From NCBI RefSeq assembly GCF_000340215.1, contig NW_006921541.1:491876-555875 (forward strand): a stretch of DNA of 64,000 bases, given 5' to 3'. How positions within the stretch are numbered: position 1 is the stretch's first letter; every line of letters starts with the position of its first letter. Position numbers and translations under genes: made by a program. The notes under the pieces are model-generated. The model did no database searches. It saw only the letters and a program-made list of their open reading frames with translations, and had not been told where the DNA came from. Below are positions 10,786-21,211 of the stretch, piece by piece. Source of the DNA: Pseudocercospora fijiensis CIRAD86 (Eukaryota; Ascomycota; Dothideomycetes; Mycosphaerellales; Mycosphaerellaceae).

Positions 10786-10942
10786 NNNNNNNNNNNNNNN
10801 NNNNNNNNNNNNNNNNNNNNNNNNNNNNNNNNNNNNNNNNNNNNNNNNNNNNNNNNNNNNNNNNNNNNNNNNNNNNNNNNNNNNNNNNNNNNNNNNNNNN
10901 NNNNNNNNNNNNNNNNNNNNNNNNNNNNNNNNNNNNNNNNNN
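10786..10942. other. Assembly gap (run of N)
   Basis: There are 157 ambiguous bases between the 3' ends of two convergent genes. The right flank is extremely C/T-rich (runs of ccctc), which may explain the failed assembly. Open frames passing through the gap are meaningless. Confidence 0.99.
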
Positions 10943-11019
10943 CTACAACTTCATGCTCAACTCTGAATCCAGAACTAAAATCCCTTCCCACCCAAACCAA
11001 ATCCCTCCTCCCACCCAAC

Positions 11020-11931
11020 TTAAACCCTCGCCCCCCTCCCCCTCTCTTGCCTCTCCCTCTCCAACTCCCCCACCACCCTCCCCAACTCCCCCCTCACCCT
11101 CCCCTCTTCCACCAAACTCCACTCCGTCCTCAAATTCACAACACTAAAGAACCCCTTCTCAATATCGACTTTCCCCACAGCTTTCTCCGCTTTCAACATA
11201 TGCTTGCGTGCGACTTGGGCCGAAAGGTTTGCCAAACGAGCGGAAGTGAGGATCGAGGTGTGCAGGGTTGTGAGGTCGGGGTCTAGGGTGCCGGAGAGGA
11301 GGAGGTGGGAGGGGGAAGTGGTGGAGGATTGAGGGGTAGTGGTAGAGGTAGGAGGGGTGGTGAGCATTTGTTTGAGGGTTAGGAGGGTGGTGCGTTTGCG
11401 GGATGGGAGGGGCTTGGGAATGGGAGCCATGTCCATGGTTTTGGAAAGTGGGTTGTGGGTCGACGCCCTTTCCTCCTCGTCGATGGTCTTCAGCGCCGCT
11501 CTTCTATTTAGCTTGGTGTTGCGAGGTTTGCGTGACGGGCGTTTGGGAAGCTCAGAAGCATTTGACGTGGTCTCACGAATTGCTGTATCGAGCATGTGAT
11601 GGAGGTCAAGAATGATTGGAATACTGCCGCTCGAGTTGTTGCTATACGCTGACTCCAAGCTAGATCGTGGATTTGCCCGGCCTTCGAGTGCTTCCAGGGT
11701 GGTAAGGTCGTGACTGAGCCGTGCTGGAGTGGTGGACAGTAGCTTCATGTCCTTTTCCGAAAGCGTTGCGATGCCCCACCGGCGAGTGTTGCGCTTTCGT
11801 ACGGGACAATATCGAGGTCGGCTATGAGTGGTATTCTGGCGGATCGGAATCCTTGACTTCAGAGTCGTGCTGGTGGCAGTCTGCTTCTCGGCTCGTGGCA
11901 GCTTTCCCTCGGGCTTGGTGTTGTGATCCAT
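11020..11931 (-). CDS. Basic hypothetical protein with C-terminal coiled coil
   Basis: An intronless frame of 303 residues starts at the ATG at 11931. The N-terminal 50 residues are strongly basic (RPRYCPVRKRNTRRWGIATL). The middle is Ser/Thr/Pro-rich with repeated TTP and STT, and the last 90 residues form a helical Arg/Glu-rich segment (VVGELERERQERGRG) likely to be a coiled coil. No known domain was recognised. It is convergent with the transporter on its left, with the assembly gap between them. The motif RRWGIATLSEKDMKLL could be a conserved fungal signature, but I cannot assign it. Nuclear or chromatin localisation is possible given the charge; this is inference only. Confidence 0.6.
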   Translation of the reverse strand: MDHNTKPEGKLPRAEKQTATSTTLKSRIPIRQNTTHSRPRYCPVRKRNTRRWGIATLSEKDMKLLSTTPARLSHDLTTLEALEGRANPRSSLESAYSNNSSGSIPIILDLHHMLDTAIRETTSNASELPKRPSRKPRNTKLNRRAALKTIDEEERASTHNPLSKTMDMAPIPKPLPSRKRTTLLTLKQMLTTPPTSTTTPQSSTTSPSHLLLSGTLDPDLTTLHTSILTSARLANLSAQVARKHMLKAEKAVGKVDIEKGFFSVVNLRTEWSLVEEGRVRGELGRVVGELERERQERGRGARV

Positions 11932-12925
11932 TGTAATGGTCTACCGGGTTCTTGTGTGTCGAAGTAGGTTGATGATGATGTTCAAGTTATATCGAGAGTT
12001 CATGGTGATATGAAAAGCAAATACAAGCGCCATGATTGCGTCTGCAGCATGTGACGGCGGTGAAAGTGAGGATATTTTACTGCATGTGCCAAACACTGCT
12101 TCGCTGCTTTTCACTTAAAGCGTTTGCAGTCTCGATTCGTTGCGTCAGCAGCATATAACAGCATTGAAAGTGAGGATATATTCCAAGCATGTCTCCGCTA
12201 CTTCACTTCAAGCGTTTGTAATCTCGATTCGCAAGCGCTTTGAGGTGCATGTGAAGTCTTGATTGTGTCTATACGGCAAGTAGCTGGTTTACGAGCGGCC
12301 TAAATATCTCAAGCAAACGGAGTCGGCTCGTGCACAAGCTCATGACTACAGTCTCTCGGCGTCCAGATTGCCCGGCGGCTTCTCGTGCATTGGACAGTGA
12401 AGCCGCGCACTCGTTCTTGAGATCTTGGAGATGTATCAAAGCTTCCATTGTTGGTCAACGTGCGGAAGAAGCTTGTGACGTGCGTATGTTTTCGGCCATC
12501 ACCTCATAAAATATCGCTTCTTCCCCAGCCTTGCAGCAGTGCACACTCTTGACAACGCTGGACAGAGAGTTGACTCGATCACACCACAATACGGCAGTGT
12601 AGAGCGATGCAAATTGCCGTATCTGTGCTTGTGTGGTGGTCAGTATTCGTGATGTCCGAAGCCTCGGTGCAGTCCCAAATCCGGCGATACGATTGGTCGA
12701 GACGTGCATGACGCTAACAAATGTCACGATCTCTCGGCAAGATCTGTCGACTTCTGGCTTGTTCTTCGGCATATTAAGGTTCCAAAATGCAATGTGAGTG
12801 AGGGAAATGCTGGGTCTAATGTTGATGAGAGGGAAATGCTTGTGATTGATCACTCCCGTCTCCAATTCTCTTCGGTTGTTAGCAGCATATCTGATAATTG
12901 ATGGACATGAACTGATCTAAGCTCA
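11932..12925. other. Intergenic region with 100-bp tandem duplication
   Basis: No gene is convincingly supported. A 136-codon minus-strand open frame (12455-12865) starts only at a non-ATG codon and shows no domain. The clearest structure is the direct duplication at about 12038-12240. The segment probably includes the promoter of the minus-strand gene at 11931 and downstream sequence of the monooxygenase gene. Confidence 0.45.
12038..12240 (+). repeat. Imperfect tandem duplication, unit about 103 bp
   Basis: Two consecutive copies each contain, in the same order, tgcgtc(t/a)gcagcat, a gaaagtgaggata block, a cactt-aagcgtttg block and a tctcgattcg end. They differ at scattered positions and by small indels, so the duplication is not recent. 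It lies 100-300 bp upstream of the minus-strand ATG at 11931, inside its probable promoter. Confidence 0.75.
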
Positions 12926-14237
12926 TCACTGCATGGCTTTCTTTCCTTCTTGCACCATGCCTTCCAGGTCATACTCGTAGATGAAAGCGTTCCAATTCTC
13001 GAACTTCTTCTTCAGTTTCTCCTTGTCGACTGCTGCGTCGGACCTGCCGCACAGAAGAAGGCCGGCTTCGTTGCTCTGGCGCGCAACTTCCGACCTTCTA
13101 GGCCGCCGGATTCTGTCGTAAACCGCCAAGGCTTTCGAGATGTCTGCTTTGCTCTCGACTTGATTTAGGACTGTTTGCAGGAGGAGGGCATCCTCGATGG
13201 CTTGGCCAGCGCCAGCTCCTCTTGCGGGCGCAAAGGACTCTGCAGCATCGCCGATCGTGCAAGTATTACCATTGCTGTATTTCGTAGTGCCAATGTGAGA
13301 TCTGGCAGCTGCAGCGAAAAGCTTTTCCTGTTCGGCGAACAATTTCGCCATACCCTTGCCAATATTTCCCCAGCCGCGAAGATCCTCGGCTACTTCGTCT
13401 TTCGACCACTCGTGGAAGGGTTCTTGGTATGGCCAGCCAGTACCAGTAGATGGGCGCTCCTTCCAGCCTGCGATGACTTGCATGCTCTGGCCGTTGTCAA
13501 GCTTGTCGGTTAGCAGAAAGCCGCCGTCGCCGACCCATCCAGTTTGGATGTCTTCCTCGCAATGCTCCTTGCCAAACGCTTCGATGCCCTTCTCGAGTGG
13601 AACCACAATACGCATGTTGAAGCCACCCATGCCTCTCGGTTTCGTGGCCGGATTGTCAGCACCCAGAACAGCCGCTCGAACCACGGAGTTGAGGCCGTCA
13701 CCGCCAATGACTGCGTCAAACTCTAATGACTTGCCGTCCTCGAAGTGCACCGTGGCCGGACTTCCTATATCTATACCAGGCTCGACTCTCGTGACCTTCG
13801 CGTTTGTATTTATCGGTATGCCCGGAATGGTCTTGTTGATTTCTCTCTGAAAGACGCCACGCCCGACCACGATCTGCGGAGAAGTGTTGTCGAGGTACGC
13901 AATGAACTCGCCAGCATCTGGACCGGTGCCCTAGGATTAGTCAGTATCTGCTTAAAGATATGCTCGATGCTGCGAGGCTCGCCAGTACTATCTTCGCGCT
14001 TCTCGGCAATGGCGTTCCGCCTGCGTCATCAAGAGCTTTTCTCAACTCCGGATTCAGCAACTCCAGAGCTCGCTGTGCATTTGAGCCGAGACCAAAGGCT
14101 TGACCCTGCACCCAAGAGCCATCGCTGCCTTCGAAGATGGCAACTTGGAAGCGAGGGTTGTCTTTCAGGCCTTTGGCAACGCAGACTGATGCAAGGCCGT
14201 TGCCAATGATGGCTACTCTTATTGGTGTGTCTGCCAT
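12926..14237 (-). CDS. FAD-dependent monooxygenase (salicylate hydroxylase-like)
   Basis: Two exons, 13989-14237 and 12926-13930, join across a 58-bp intron (donor GTACTG, acceptor CCTAG, with a TACTGAC-like branch point) to give 417 residues. The N-terminus has the Rossmann FAD-binding strand VAIIGNGLASVCVAKGL. In the middle, FDAVIGGDGLNSVVR is the DG motif, and near the C-terminus GDAAESFAPARGAGAGQAIEDA is the GD motif that binds FAD ribityl phosphate. These three motifs define the class A flavoprotein aromatic hydroxylases, which use NAD(P)H and O2 to hydroxylate aromatic or similar rings. The substrate is unknown. The last glycine of GxGxxG is Ser here, which is tolerated in some homologues. 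The donor is not a strong consensus, so the exact splice is slightly uncertain. Confidence 0.85.
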
Positions 14238-15148
14238 GATGTGTGCTATTGTAATGACTGTGAACTTGAGAGGATTGTGCTCAGCAGTTGAGGCGTCGGA
14301 AGGAAACGAAAGAAATGTCCCGAATCTGTGGCACAGAGCTGAGGTGCGATCAGAGTTGTGCTCTACTCCTCATTAGGGATTGGTTGGACAGCTCTGGTGG
14401 ATCTGGACCGAATGTCTCCGTGTGCATAAAGTGGTTGACATGTGAAGACTGGTCGATGAAGTGCTCTGCATTCTGAAGTGTAGCATCAAGGACGCGGAAG
14501 GAAGCGTGCACTGTACAGTAAGCATATATGTGCCACGAGGTGTTGGAGACGTCTCCGCAGCGTCGACTCTCCATCTCTTCATCTCTTCACCAAGGTCCAA
14601 TCTACTTCAGGTAGCGCATATTATCTGACCCTGATAACTTCTTCCATCACCATCTTGCCGGCTGTGATCTATCGATGTCCTCCGGTAGAGAATGCACGCG
14701 TTCGTGCTCTTTGACCGCGTCCCAGAATATTCGCCGACTCGTCACCGCAAAGCATGCATCGACATCCGACAACGTAAGACTACCAGTACGGTAACAACGA
14801 TCTTCCGATTGCCGCCGCGTTCATACTACTATGAATTGTCGAAGGAAGATGAGGGAGAGAAAAAACCTCCATACCAAGATCACAATAACGCGTGTTGCAA
14901 TATCCATTTCGGGACAGTCTGAGAACTACGCAGCAGGACGAACTCAACCCACGCCCCTCTCAACAGGATTCAATGATGACGTTCATCTCGTACAGCTCGT
15001 ATCGATACGTATTTATGTAAGCGTACAATCGTCCCATTCCAAGAGCTCCAACGGCACCTCTTGATGAAATGAAACTGGAATGAGCAGTATTATGTCTCAC
15101 CAACTCATCTCCTCGACTGATCTGATCTGATGAACCCACCCAACACCA
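14238..15148. other. Intergenic region between monooxygenase and P450 genes
   Basis: The two flanking genes are divergent, so this 0.9-kb region should hold both promoters. Short open frames on both strands (for example 14692-14922) overlap each other and show no domain. No other structure was noticed. Confidence 0.45.
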
Positions 15149-16999
15149 ATGGAAATCTCAACCTTCCTCGTCCCTACCCTGCTCGCTCTCTCCCTCTACC
15201 GCTTCTTCACAGTCGGCCGCTTTGAAGCCCCAGCCCTCCTCACCACATACATCTTCCTCAGCTCCATCCTCCCCTTCGCCAAAAATGCATACACAGCTTC
15301 ACGCACCGGCATGCCACGCATCCACGTCTTCTGGCACCCGCATTCATTCATCTGGATGGTAGCCGGCGTCCCCTTACGACCCTACCTAAAACATTACCTC
15401 CCAAACTGGATCTGGGATCGTCTCGCCCCCACAATCTACGGCTGGGAATTCCAAGAAGGAATGCGACCCTTTGAAAACTTTGCCGCGCCGCAAGGTGACA
15501 GGAAGACGTTCTGGTTGGTGAGTTGTGGTGCGGAGCTGGAACTTTATACTTGGGATCGAGATATTGTAAAGCAGGTCTTGATGAGACATCAATACTTTCA
15601 TCAGTTGAAGTTGACGGCGTTTTTTCTGGAGAAGTTTGGGAAGTCGTTGTTTACGAGTAATGGGGAGTCGTGGGCACGGCAGAGGAAGGTTCTGGCTGCG
15701 GTTGTTAATGAGAAGATCAGTAAGACGGTGTTTGGGGAGACGGTTAGGCAGGCTGAGGGGTTGGTTGAGGAGGTGATCAGGAAGGATGCGATGAGTGGTG
15801 GGAAAGGCGTTGCGGAGACGAATCGGATTTTTGATATGCTGAAGAAAGTGACAATCCACGTTCTGAGTGGAGCTGGGATGGGAACAACTGTGTCTTGGTC
15901 TAATGATGGTGGGGAGAAGAAATTAAAACCAGGGATGAAGATGGACTATATGGACGCCTGCAAAATTGTCACTGGAGCTACTATGGGCCCGATCATTCTG
16001 CCGCAATGGTTCACCTCTAACTATCCCTCCTTCCTACCTGGACACGACTTTATGCGAAACCTCAGCATTGCTATGCGCGAGTTCCCAGTACATACCGGTG
16101 ACCTTCTCAATTTAGAGCGAGAACGTCAAAGAAATACTTCCGCAGCTGCAAGTACCACTGGCAACGCAATGTCCGCCCTCCTCCAACACGCCAAAACCGA
16201 AGAGAACCCCAACGGCCTAACGGAAGACGAAATCCGAGGCAACCTCTTCATCTTCACCGTCGCAGGCTTCGAAACCACAGCAAACACCCTCAGCTACACC
16301 ATAATGCTCTTGATCCTCCATCCCTCATGGCAAAAATGGCTCTTCGAAGAAATCGACTCGATCATACCCGCTTCAGGACCTACAGATGAGGAACTCGACT
16401 ACCAAACTCTATTTCCCAAATGTCAGCGCATCCTAGCCTTCATGTTCGAAACCCTCCGCTTCCATCCACCGCTAGTCCACATCGTCAAGGAAACGCAAGG
16501 CGAACAGATCCTCGTCACGGAGAAAGGGAAAGAACTCCGTGTCCCGGATGGCACGTTAGTGTACCTCGATGCCGTCGCGCTCCATCTGGATCCCGAAGTT
16601 TACCGGAACACCAATCTTGACAGCGCTCGCTACGAGAAAGAATCTGACGATGATGAGCTCAAGTTCCGGCCGACGAGGTGGTTGCATCAAAGCTCGGATT
16701 CGAAGATTACGATGTTCGCGCCTCCGAAAGGTTCGTTTTTATCTTGGTCCATGGGGCCTAGGGGTTGTCCTGGGCAGAAGATGAGTCAGGTGGAGTTTGT
16801 AGCTGTGATTTTGACGTTGCTGAGGAGGCATTCGATTGAGGTGGTGAAGTTTGATGGGGAGAGTGATGAGGAGGCGACTGCGAGAATTGAGAGGTGGGTT
16901 GCGAATAGTTTTAGTAAAGCTACGTTGGAGATGAGTGGGGTGTATGATATTTCTGGGGAAGAAGTAGGTTTTAGAGTGGGATTGAGGAGGAGGAGATGA
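15149..16999 (+). CDS. Cytochrome P450 monooxygenase, intronless
   Basis: The protein has 616 residues, longer than the usual 500-550. It has a hydrophobic N-terminus (FLVPTLLALSLYRFF) and a second hydrophobic stretch at 30-45, as expected for an ER-anchored microsomal P450. The I-helix oxygen-binding motif AGFETTANT starts near residue 372. ExxR of the K-helix is ETLR near 434. The heme loop is WSMGPRGCPG, with the iron-ligand Cys at about 540; the usual initial Phe of FxxGxRxCxG is Trp. These are sufficient for an active heme thiolate enzyme that hydroxylates a small lipophilic substrate using electrons from P450 reductase. The family and substrate cannot be assigned. The gene shares an upstream region with the divergent FAD monooxygenase, and the two could be co-expressed, but no cluster backbone enzyme is nearby. 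Confidence 0.92.
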   Translation: MEISTFLVPTLLALSLYRFFTVGRFEAPALLTTYIFLSSILPFAKNAYTASRTGMPRIHVFWHPHSFIWMVAGVPLRPYLKHYLPNWIWDRLAPTIYGWEFQEGMRPFENFAAPQGDRKTFWLVSCGAELELYTWDRDIVKQVLMRHQYFHQLKLTAFFLEKFGKSLFTSNGESWARQRKVLAAVVNEKISKTVFGETVRQAEGLVEEVIRKDAMSGGKGVAETNRIFDMLKKVTIHVLSGAGMGTTVSWSNDGGEKKLKPGMKMDYMDACKIVTGATMGPIILPQWFTSNYPSFLPGHDFMRNLSIAMREFPVHTGDLLNLERERQRNTSAAASTTGNAMSALLQHAKTEENPNGLTEDEIRGNLFIFTVAGFETTANTLSYTIMLLILHPSWQKWLFEEIDSIIPASGPTDEELDYQTLFPKCQRILAFMFETLRFHPPLVHIVKETQGEQILVTEKGKELRVPDGTLVYLDAVALHLDPEVYRNTNLDSARYEKESDDDELKFRPTRWLHQSSDSKITMFAPPKGSFLSWSMGPRGCPGQKMSQVEFVAVILTLLRRHSIEVVKFDGESDEEATARIERWVANSFSKATLEMSGVYDISGEEVGFRVGLRRRR

Positions 17000-17111
17000 G
17001 CATTTCCGAAGCGTTTGTGGTAGGATGTGCCTTCTCCATCTGTGTGAAGGAGCCGAAGCGTCTTCATAAGCGCACCCCATCGCTCGGTCTGCGCTCCCGC
17101 TGCTCTGCTCC

Positions 17112-18053
17112 TTAAAGAGCGGTACCATCACAACCTGCCACCTCCCATCCCCTCCGCTCCCCCTCAAATTTATAATTCCACACCATCCCATCCTCCCTCT
17201 TCCGAATCCACGTCACCTCAATCCCCACATCGATTTTCTTCCTCAACACCTCCGCCTCCTTACAAAGAAACGCAGACAACATCCCAGCCAGCTGCCGAAT
17301 CCTCCACGCATGCGACAAATACTTGTCCTGCACATGCATCTCAACCACAACCCTCCTCAACCTCCCCAGCCTCACAAGCCCTTTGAAAGATTCACAATCA
17401 AACTCCGCCGCTTCCTGCAAATACATTGCGTTGTCGAAGTGGAGGCGCACAGTTTCGAGACGGGTGAATTGCGTCCAGATTGCGGGCCAGAACTTGGCGA
17501 GCTCGTCATGAGGTTTGGAGGAGGACGAGGATTTGGTGATGTCGACGACTCCGTGACGGGCGGTGATGAACACCAGGTTCTTGATGTATTCTTATGCGGA
17601 TTCGGGCACGATGGGGATGAGGTTTCCCGGGAGCACGGTTGGGAGGAAAATCAGAGTGCCGGGAGGAGGGAGGGTTGCGCGGAGTTCGAGGTTGTCGTAC
17701 AAGATCGGCATGGCTTCGTGGAAGATTTTCTTGCTGACTCCTGGAGTTTTGAAGTTAGCAATGATGTATTTGGAAGGCGGGTTGGAGATTCGAGATTTAC
17801 GGAGGATTTCCGGGTGGTGTGGCCCGGAGCTGCAGGTGCATTTTATCGGGAGCTGCTTCCCAATTTCGCTACTCACGAGCTGAGCGTTCGAACAGCAGTG
17901 GCTCTCGGACGGGATGTGTTGGCTGGCAAAGACGTATTCGTAGATGCGCAATCGGAGCTCTGGGGGGAGATTCATGAGTGACTTCGGCTCGTGCGTCTCA
18001 ACAGCGGGTGATTTTGATGCCGGGACTTTGCACAGTTGTTTGGCGCTGGCCAT
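17112..18053 (-). pseudogene. 2EXR-domain protein with in-frame stop codon
   Basis: The frame begins at an ATG with an excellent context (CCACCATGGCC) at 18053 and is typical of the fungal 2EXR/F-box-like family: KSLMNLPPELRLRIYEYVF lies near residue 30. It reaches a TAA at 17592-17594. The next codons continue in exactly the same frame for another 160 residues (EYIKNLVFITARHGVVDITK and onward) with clear protein-like sequence, ending at 17112. The simplest explanation is one C-to-T change turning CAA into TAA. A 57-bp in-frame intron covering the stop is formally possible (GTGCTC to AAG) but its donor is poor and it lacks a branch point. The full-length version would be about 312 residues of unknown function. 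It is convergent with the P450 gene. Confidence 0.7.
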
Positions 18054-19313
18054 GGTGGGTGTACTGGAGCAGAAGACATCGTCTTGGTCAACTGCCAAGG
18101 GCGAGGTACGACCAGGCGGGAGTTTTCTAGGTAGTTTTGGTCTGATGCGACGTCTTGATACTGGCTTCGGTGCTCCTGGTGTCTTCGACGTCTCTGTCCC
18201 GCGTCCCTTTTGCAGACTTGGTGTGCTGTCATTCGAGGCGGCGTTGATGTTGTTGCTACTCGGCGGGATCTCGCGCCCCTAGGCGAGTTTCGCCCGTTTT
18301 CTCAGGTGCTTGAAGACCATGCTCAAAGATGCATGTTCATGCCCAGGTTCTTAGGAGGTGAAGAAGGATATTTGATAATGGGACAAGGTGAAGTCTCGGC
18401 AGAAGCAGGCGAGGTGAGGTTTGTCGCGCGTTGTCGCCTACCTGTAGTGCCTTCTTCTTCTTCAGCAGCTCCTCCTCAAGCCTATACTGACATCTCTGCC
18501 TTCGCTCACCACAACACTGGCCTGTTGAGCCAACGCACCGTCCACCGGCGAGCATGGAACTAACCCACTTGACGGAGCGAAGAGGCCACACCTTTCTCGC
18601 ATGGCATTCTATCACCACTTCATATCCGACATTAACCTCTGCAGCCTCGGGAAATTGAAATGGAATACGTGATAAACGACTTCACTAAACCCCATCCATC
18701 AAACTCGCAACGCCTTTCGTGAACCCGACTAGAGCAAAAGTTCACATAGCCCACCATGCCATGAACTCTGCCGGCTAAGATTGCACTATGCAGCTGTAGA
18801 GAGCTCCACTATCGCGGACGACCTTTGGTTACCTGAAGCGCCGGAAATAATCCCATTTCGTCACCTGCCCGTGTCTTCTGGCCTCCCTTGGAGAAATTTC
18901 ATACCGGCGAGGACGGTTTCCCGGTTCGTAGTATGCCTCTCGCTGCTCTCTGGTCCGCATGTCAAGCTCCTTTACTCCCATGTCCTGTCGAGGACGTACC
19001 AAGTGACGACTGCTTGGCCGATACCTGACATATTATGGGCTTCTATCTTCATAGAATGTAGGGAATGCGTCAAGCACGACATGCTTCACAAGCTCAGGGG
19101 CGAGTCTACCAAGGAAACTGGGCTTGGTGATGGCAATGAGCACAAACAATTGGCAAGCTACTTCCCATTACATCCATCTCAGCCGAGTCGCCATCACAGC
19201 CTGTAGCAGTAAGCATGTGATTGCATCGTGAAGGTCAAAAATCATGCTACTGCAGAACTCTTAATCGTAGCCACGATCATCTTGACCGATCAGGCGCATG
19301 CTCCTTTTGGTCC
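18054..19313. other. Intergenic, no supported gene
   Basis: The minus-strand frame of the 2EXR gene stays open upstream to about 18275, with a Pro/Arg/Lys-rich extension but no ATG before a TAG, so an upstream exon cannot be excluded. A 141-codon plus-strand frame at 18781-19206 begins at a non-ATG codon and has no recognisable domain. Nothing else was seen. Confidence 0.4.
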
Positions 19314-19899
19314 TTAGTCAATCCCACCTGTGAGTGTAAGCAAGCGAGCATCAATGAAGCTTGACAAAGCAGCTTACAGCACAATTTCAATATCCAGTCA
19401 ATTCCGTCTCGACGCTTGCGCGGCGCCCCTCGCTCCCCGGTAGCGCGAGTCGGCCTCTCGGTAGTGCTGTCGGTACTCTCACTATCCATACTGTCCCGGT
19501 CCGGAGGATAATAGTGAGCTCGACGACTGTGCGTTGGTTGATGCGCACGTGGAAAGGCATTCGAATGAGTTCTGTGCCGACTTTCTCGATCATGAAAAGA
19601 AGGACCTCGATGATAGTCCCGTGGATATCGCTGATGAGCAGCAGGAGGACGTCGACTTGATTTCCCTGTCATGTTTAAACTCTCATTCCCCATTATTGTG
19701 GGAGGCCGAGGACATACCAGGCGTAGTTCATTTCATACTCCTGCCCACTGCGCGCAGATCGACTCTTTCGTTCCTCGCGAGCACGCTCCCTTTCTTGCTT
19801 CTGCAATCTTGCTTGAGCTTTTTCTTTTTCTGTAGTGGCACGCCAGTCGCGCCGCATTTTTTGATATAACCCTGGTGGTAGGCCTGCAATTGAGGCCAT
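19314..19899 (-). CDS. Small Arg/Glu-rich protein with two introns
   Basis: The start is the ATG at 19899 (MASIAGLPPGLYQKMRRDW). Exon 1 is a strongly helical, charged segment (EKEKAQARLQKQERERAREERK). A GTATGT donor follows YEMNYA, and an acceptor in ATCAAG returns to an Arg/His/Tyr-rich frame (RRPPAAHQRYPRDYHRGPSF, later TDSTTERPTRATGERG). A second probable intron (GTAAGC to CTCACAG, about 50 bp) would end the protein with KLCCGID and a TAA at 19314; without it the frame stops at 19277. The product is about 155-160 residues, mostly disordered. No function is recognised. The acceptor of intron 1 is inferred from frame rather than strong consensus. Confidence 0.55.
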
Positions 19900-20932
19900 T
19901 GTGAGCACCAGATGTTGCTATCTTTGGATTCTGCTAGGCTTTGAAATTTCTTGCGCTGTGGATGTTGCTGAGCTGTGGATGTTGCTGAGCTCTGGATGAT
20001 CTTGAACTGTGGATGTCACTAAGCTCTGGACCTTGCCGATCTTGAGATGTTTTGAAGCTGATTTCCAGGTGCTTGATTATCAATAGGAGAGACACAAAGT
20101 GAAGTGGAGAGGTTTATGCGGCCAAAGAGTGTGCCACAAAAGACTTGTGCGGTGACTGCCTTCCCAGCGCGATTCGATGAATCTCGTATATTGATGGCAA
20201 CAGCGACTGATATTGTATAGGGCAACGCCGACCCAGCTACGCACAAACGTGCACATGTATATATGTCGAGTGGGTGATGAGGTCAAGTCAAGCTCGGGCC
20301 CAGCATCGGCCCTGATCATTTTCTCGTCGCTTCACTTGAGCGGAGCAACTAGGTGCAAACAACGACTGGTGCAGCATCATTGCATAAATAATGAGTGTGG
20401 CTCTGTTTGACGTTTGCTTAGTGGATGCGCTCAAGACTTGCGCAAGCGATCCAGCTGTGATTGTGACATTTCATGAGATTGGATCGAGCTCGCGTCGTGC
20501 AATCACATCTGGGTAGGCTCAGATCGCACAGAGAGTCAACTTCACTTCATTGCAAAGCTAAAAAAGTGGGCCCTTGGCGGCGATCATTTCTGGGACCGGA
20601 ATTTCGCTCCCAGCAGCTAGAACCCGTGAAGATCTTGGCTCTACATTTCGAATGCGTTTGAGATATTTGAGCAATGATCCATTCGGTATGGACAATCTTC
20701 AAAAGGCGAGAGCAGCTCCTGAAAAGAGCGAAGGGGGCTTTGCAAACGTCGACATCCAGCACGGAGATATGATCATGTATGATATTGACAAGATGATCAG
20801 CAAAAGCCATCATGCAGGTAAGAAGAACCTTGACATGGCCGACCAATGTCTGTTTCAATTCACAGACTACATGCTAAATACAAACGCCATAGCAGATCAA
20901 TCATAATCTACTCCCAAAGATTCGCAGAATGA
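19900..20932. other. Intergenic with degenerate 17-bp repeats
   Basis: The stretch contains a short degenerate tandem repeat upstream of the gene at 19899 (see the separate entry). A 110-codon plus-strand frame (20574-20906) starts at a non-ATG codon; its sequence is not obviously spurious (it contains a DIQHGDMIMYDIDKM-like helix) but has no domain and no ATG near its beginning. It is not called. Confidence 0.4.
19956..20031 (+). repeat. Degenerate tandem repeat, unit ctgtggatgttgctgag
   Basis: Two exact 17-base copies (19956-19972, 19973-19989) are followed by diverged copies containing ctctggatgatcttgaa and ctgtggatgtcactaag. The array sits 60-130 bp upstream of a minus-strand start codon. 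Confidence 0.65.
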
Positions 20933-21211
20933 CTACCTATAGTAGTAGCCATGCTTCTTGTCATGCAGACGGTCTTCCTTGGCATCCAGCGCGTCTTCCC
21001 TGGCATCTAGCGCGTCTTGCCTGGCATAGTTCTCGTCTTCCCAGTCCTCGTTGTCGGCGGTCCATTCTTCCAATTCCCGCTCCCGCTTCTTCTTCTTGCT
21101 TGAACCGCCCTTGACGATTCTTTTGCCCCGTTCGTAGACGTCTTCCGTGATCCTGCCTGCGCCCGTAGCGATGGCGCTGGTGAGTGCGTCATTAGATACA
21201 GGAAGTGTCAT
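20933..21211 (-). CDS. Small highly charged protein
   Basis: The frame of 92 residues starts at the ATG at 21211 (MTLPVSNDALTSAIATG) in good context (CAAAATGACA); the open frame extends upstream only with non-ATG codons. It has a lysine cluster SSKKKKRERELEEW and a short internal repeat, ARQDALDAREDALDAKEDRL, with a 7-residue period. It ends in HDKKHGYYYR. The whole is hydrophilic and probably helical or disordered. Upstream on the minus strand is a short promoter. No known family is recognised. The sequence has plausible codon structure and a convincing start but could still be a chance frame. Confidence 0.5.
   Translation of the reverse strand: MTLPVSNDALTSAIATGAGRITEDVYERGKRIVKGGSSKKKKRERELEEWTADNEDWEDENYARQDALDAREDALDAKEDRLHDKKHGYYYR

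Noticed and set aside
10712..11147. Open frames crossing the run of N
   Set aside because: They exist only because ambiguous bases do not create stops.
12455..12865. 136-codon minus-strand open frame
   Set aside because: No ATG at the start, no domain, and it overlaps other open frames in ordinary intergenic DNA.
12926..16999. Secondary-metabolite gene cluster
   Set aside because: No polyketide synthase, peptide synthetase, terpene synthase or pathway transcription factor is present in the window.
18781..19206. 141-codon plus-strand open frame
   Set aside because: It begins at a non-ATG codon, has no domain and no splice partners.
20574..20906. 110-codon plus-strand open frame
   Set aside because: Non-ATG start and no recognisable family; kept only as a note in the intergenic entry.
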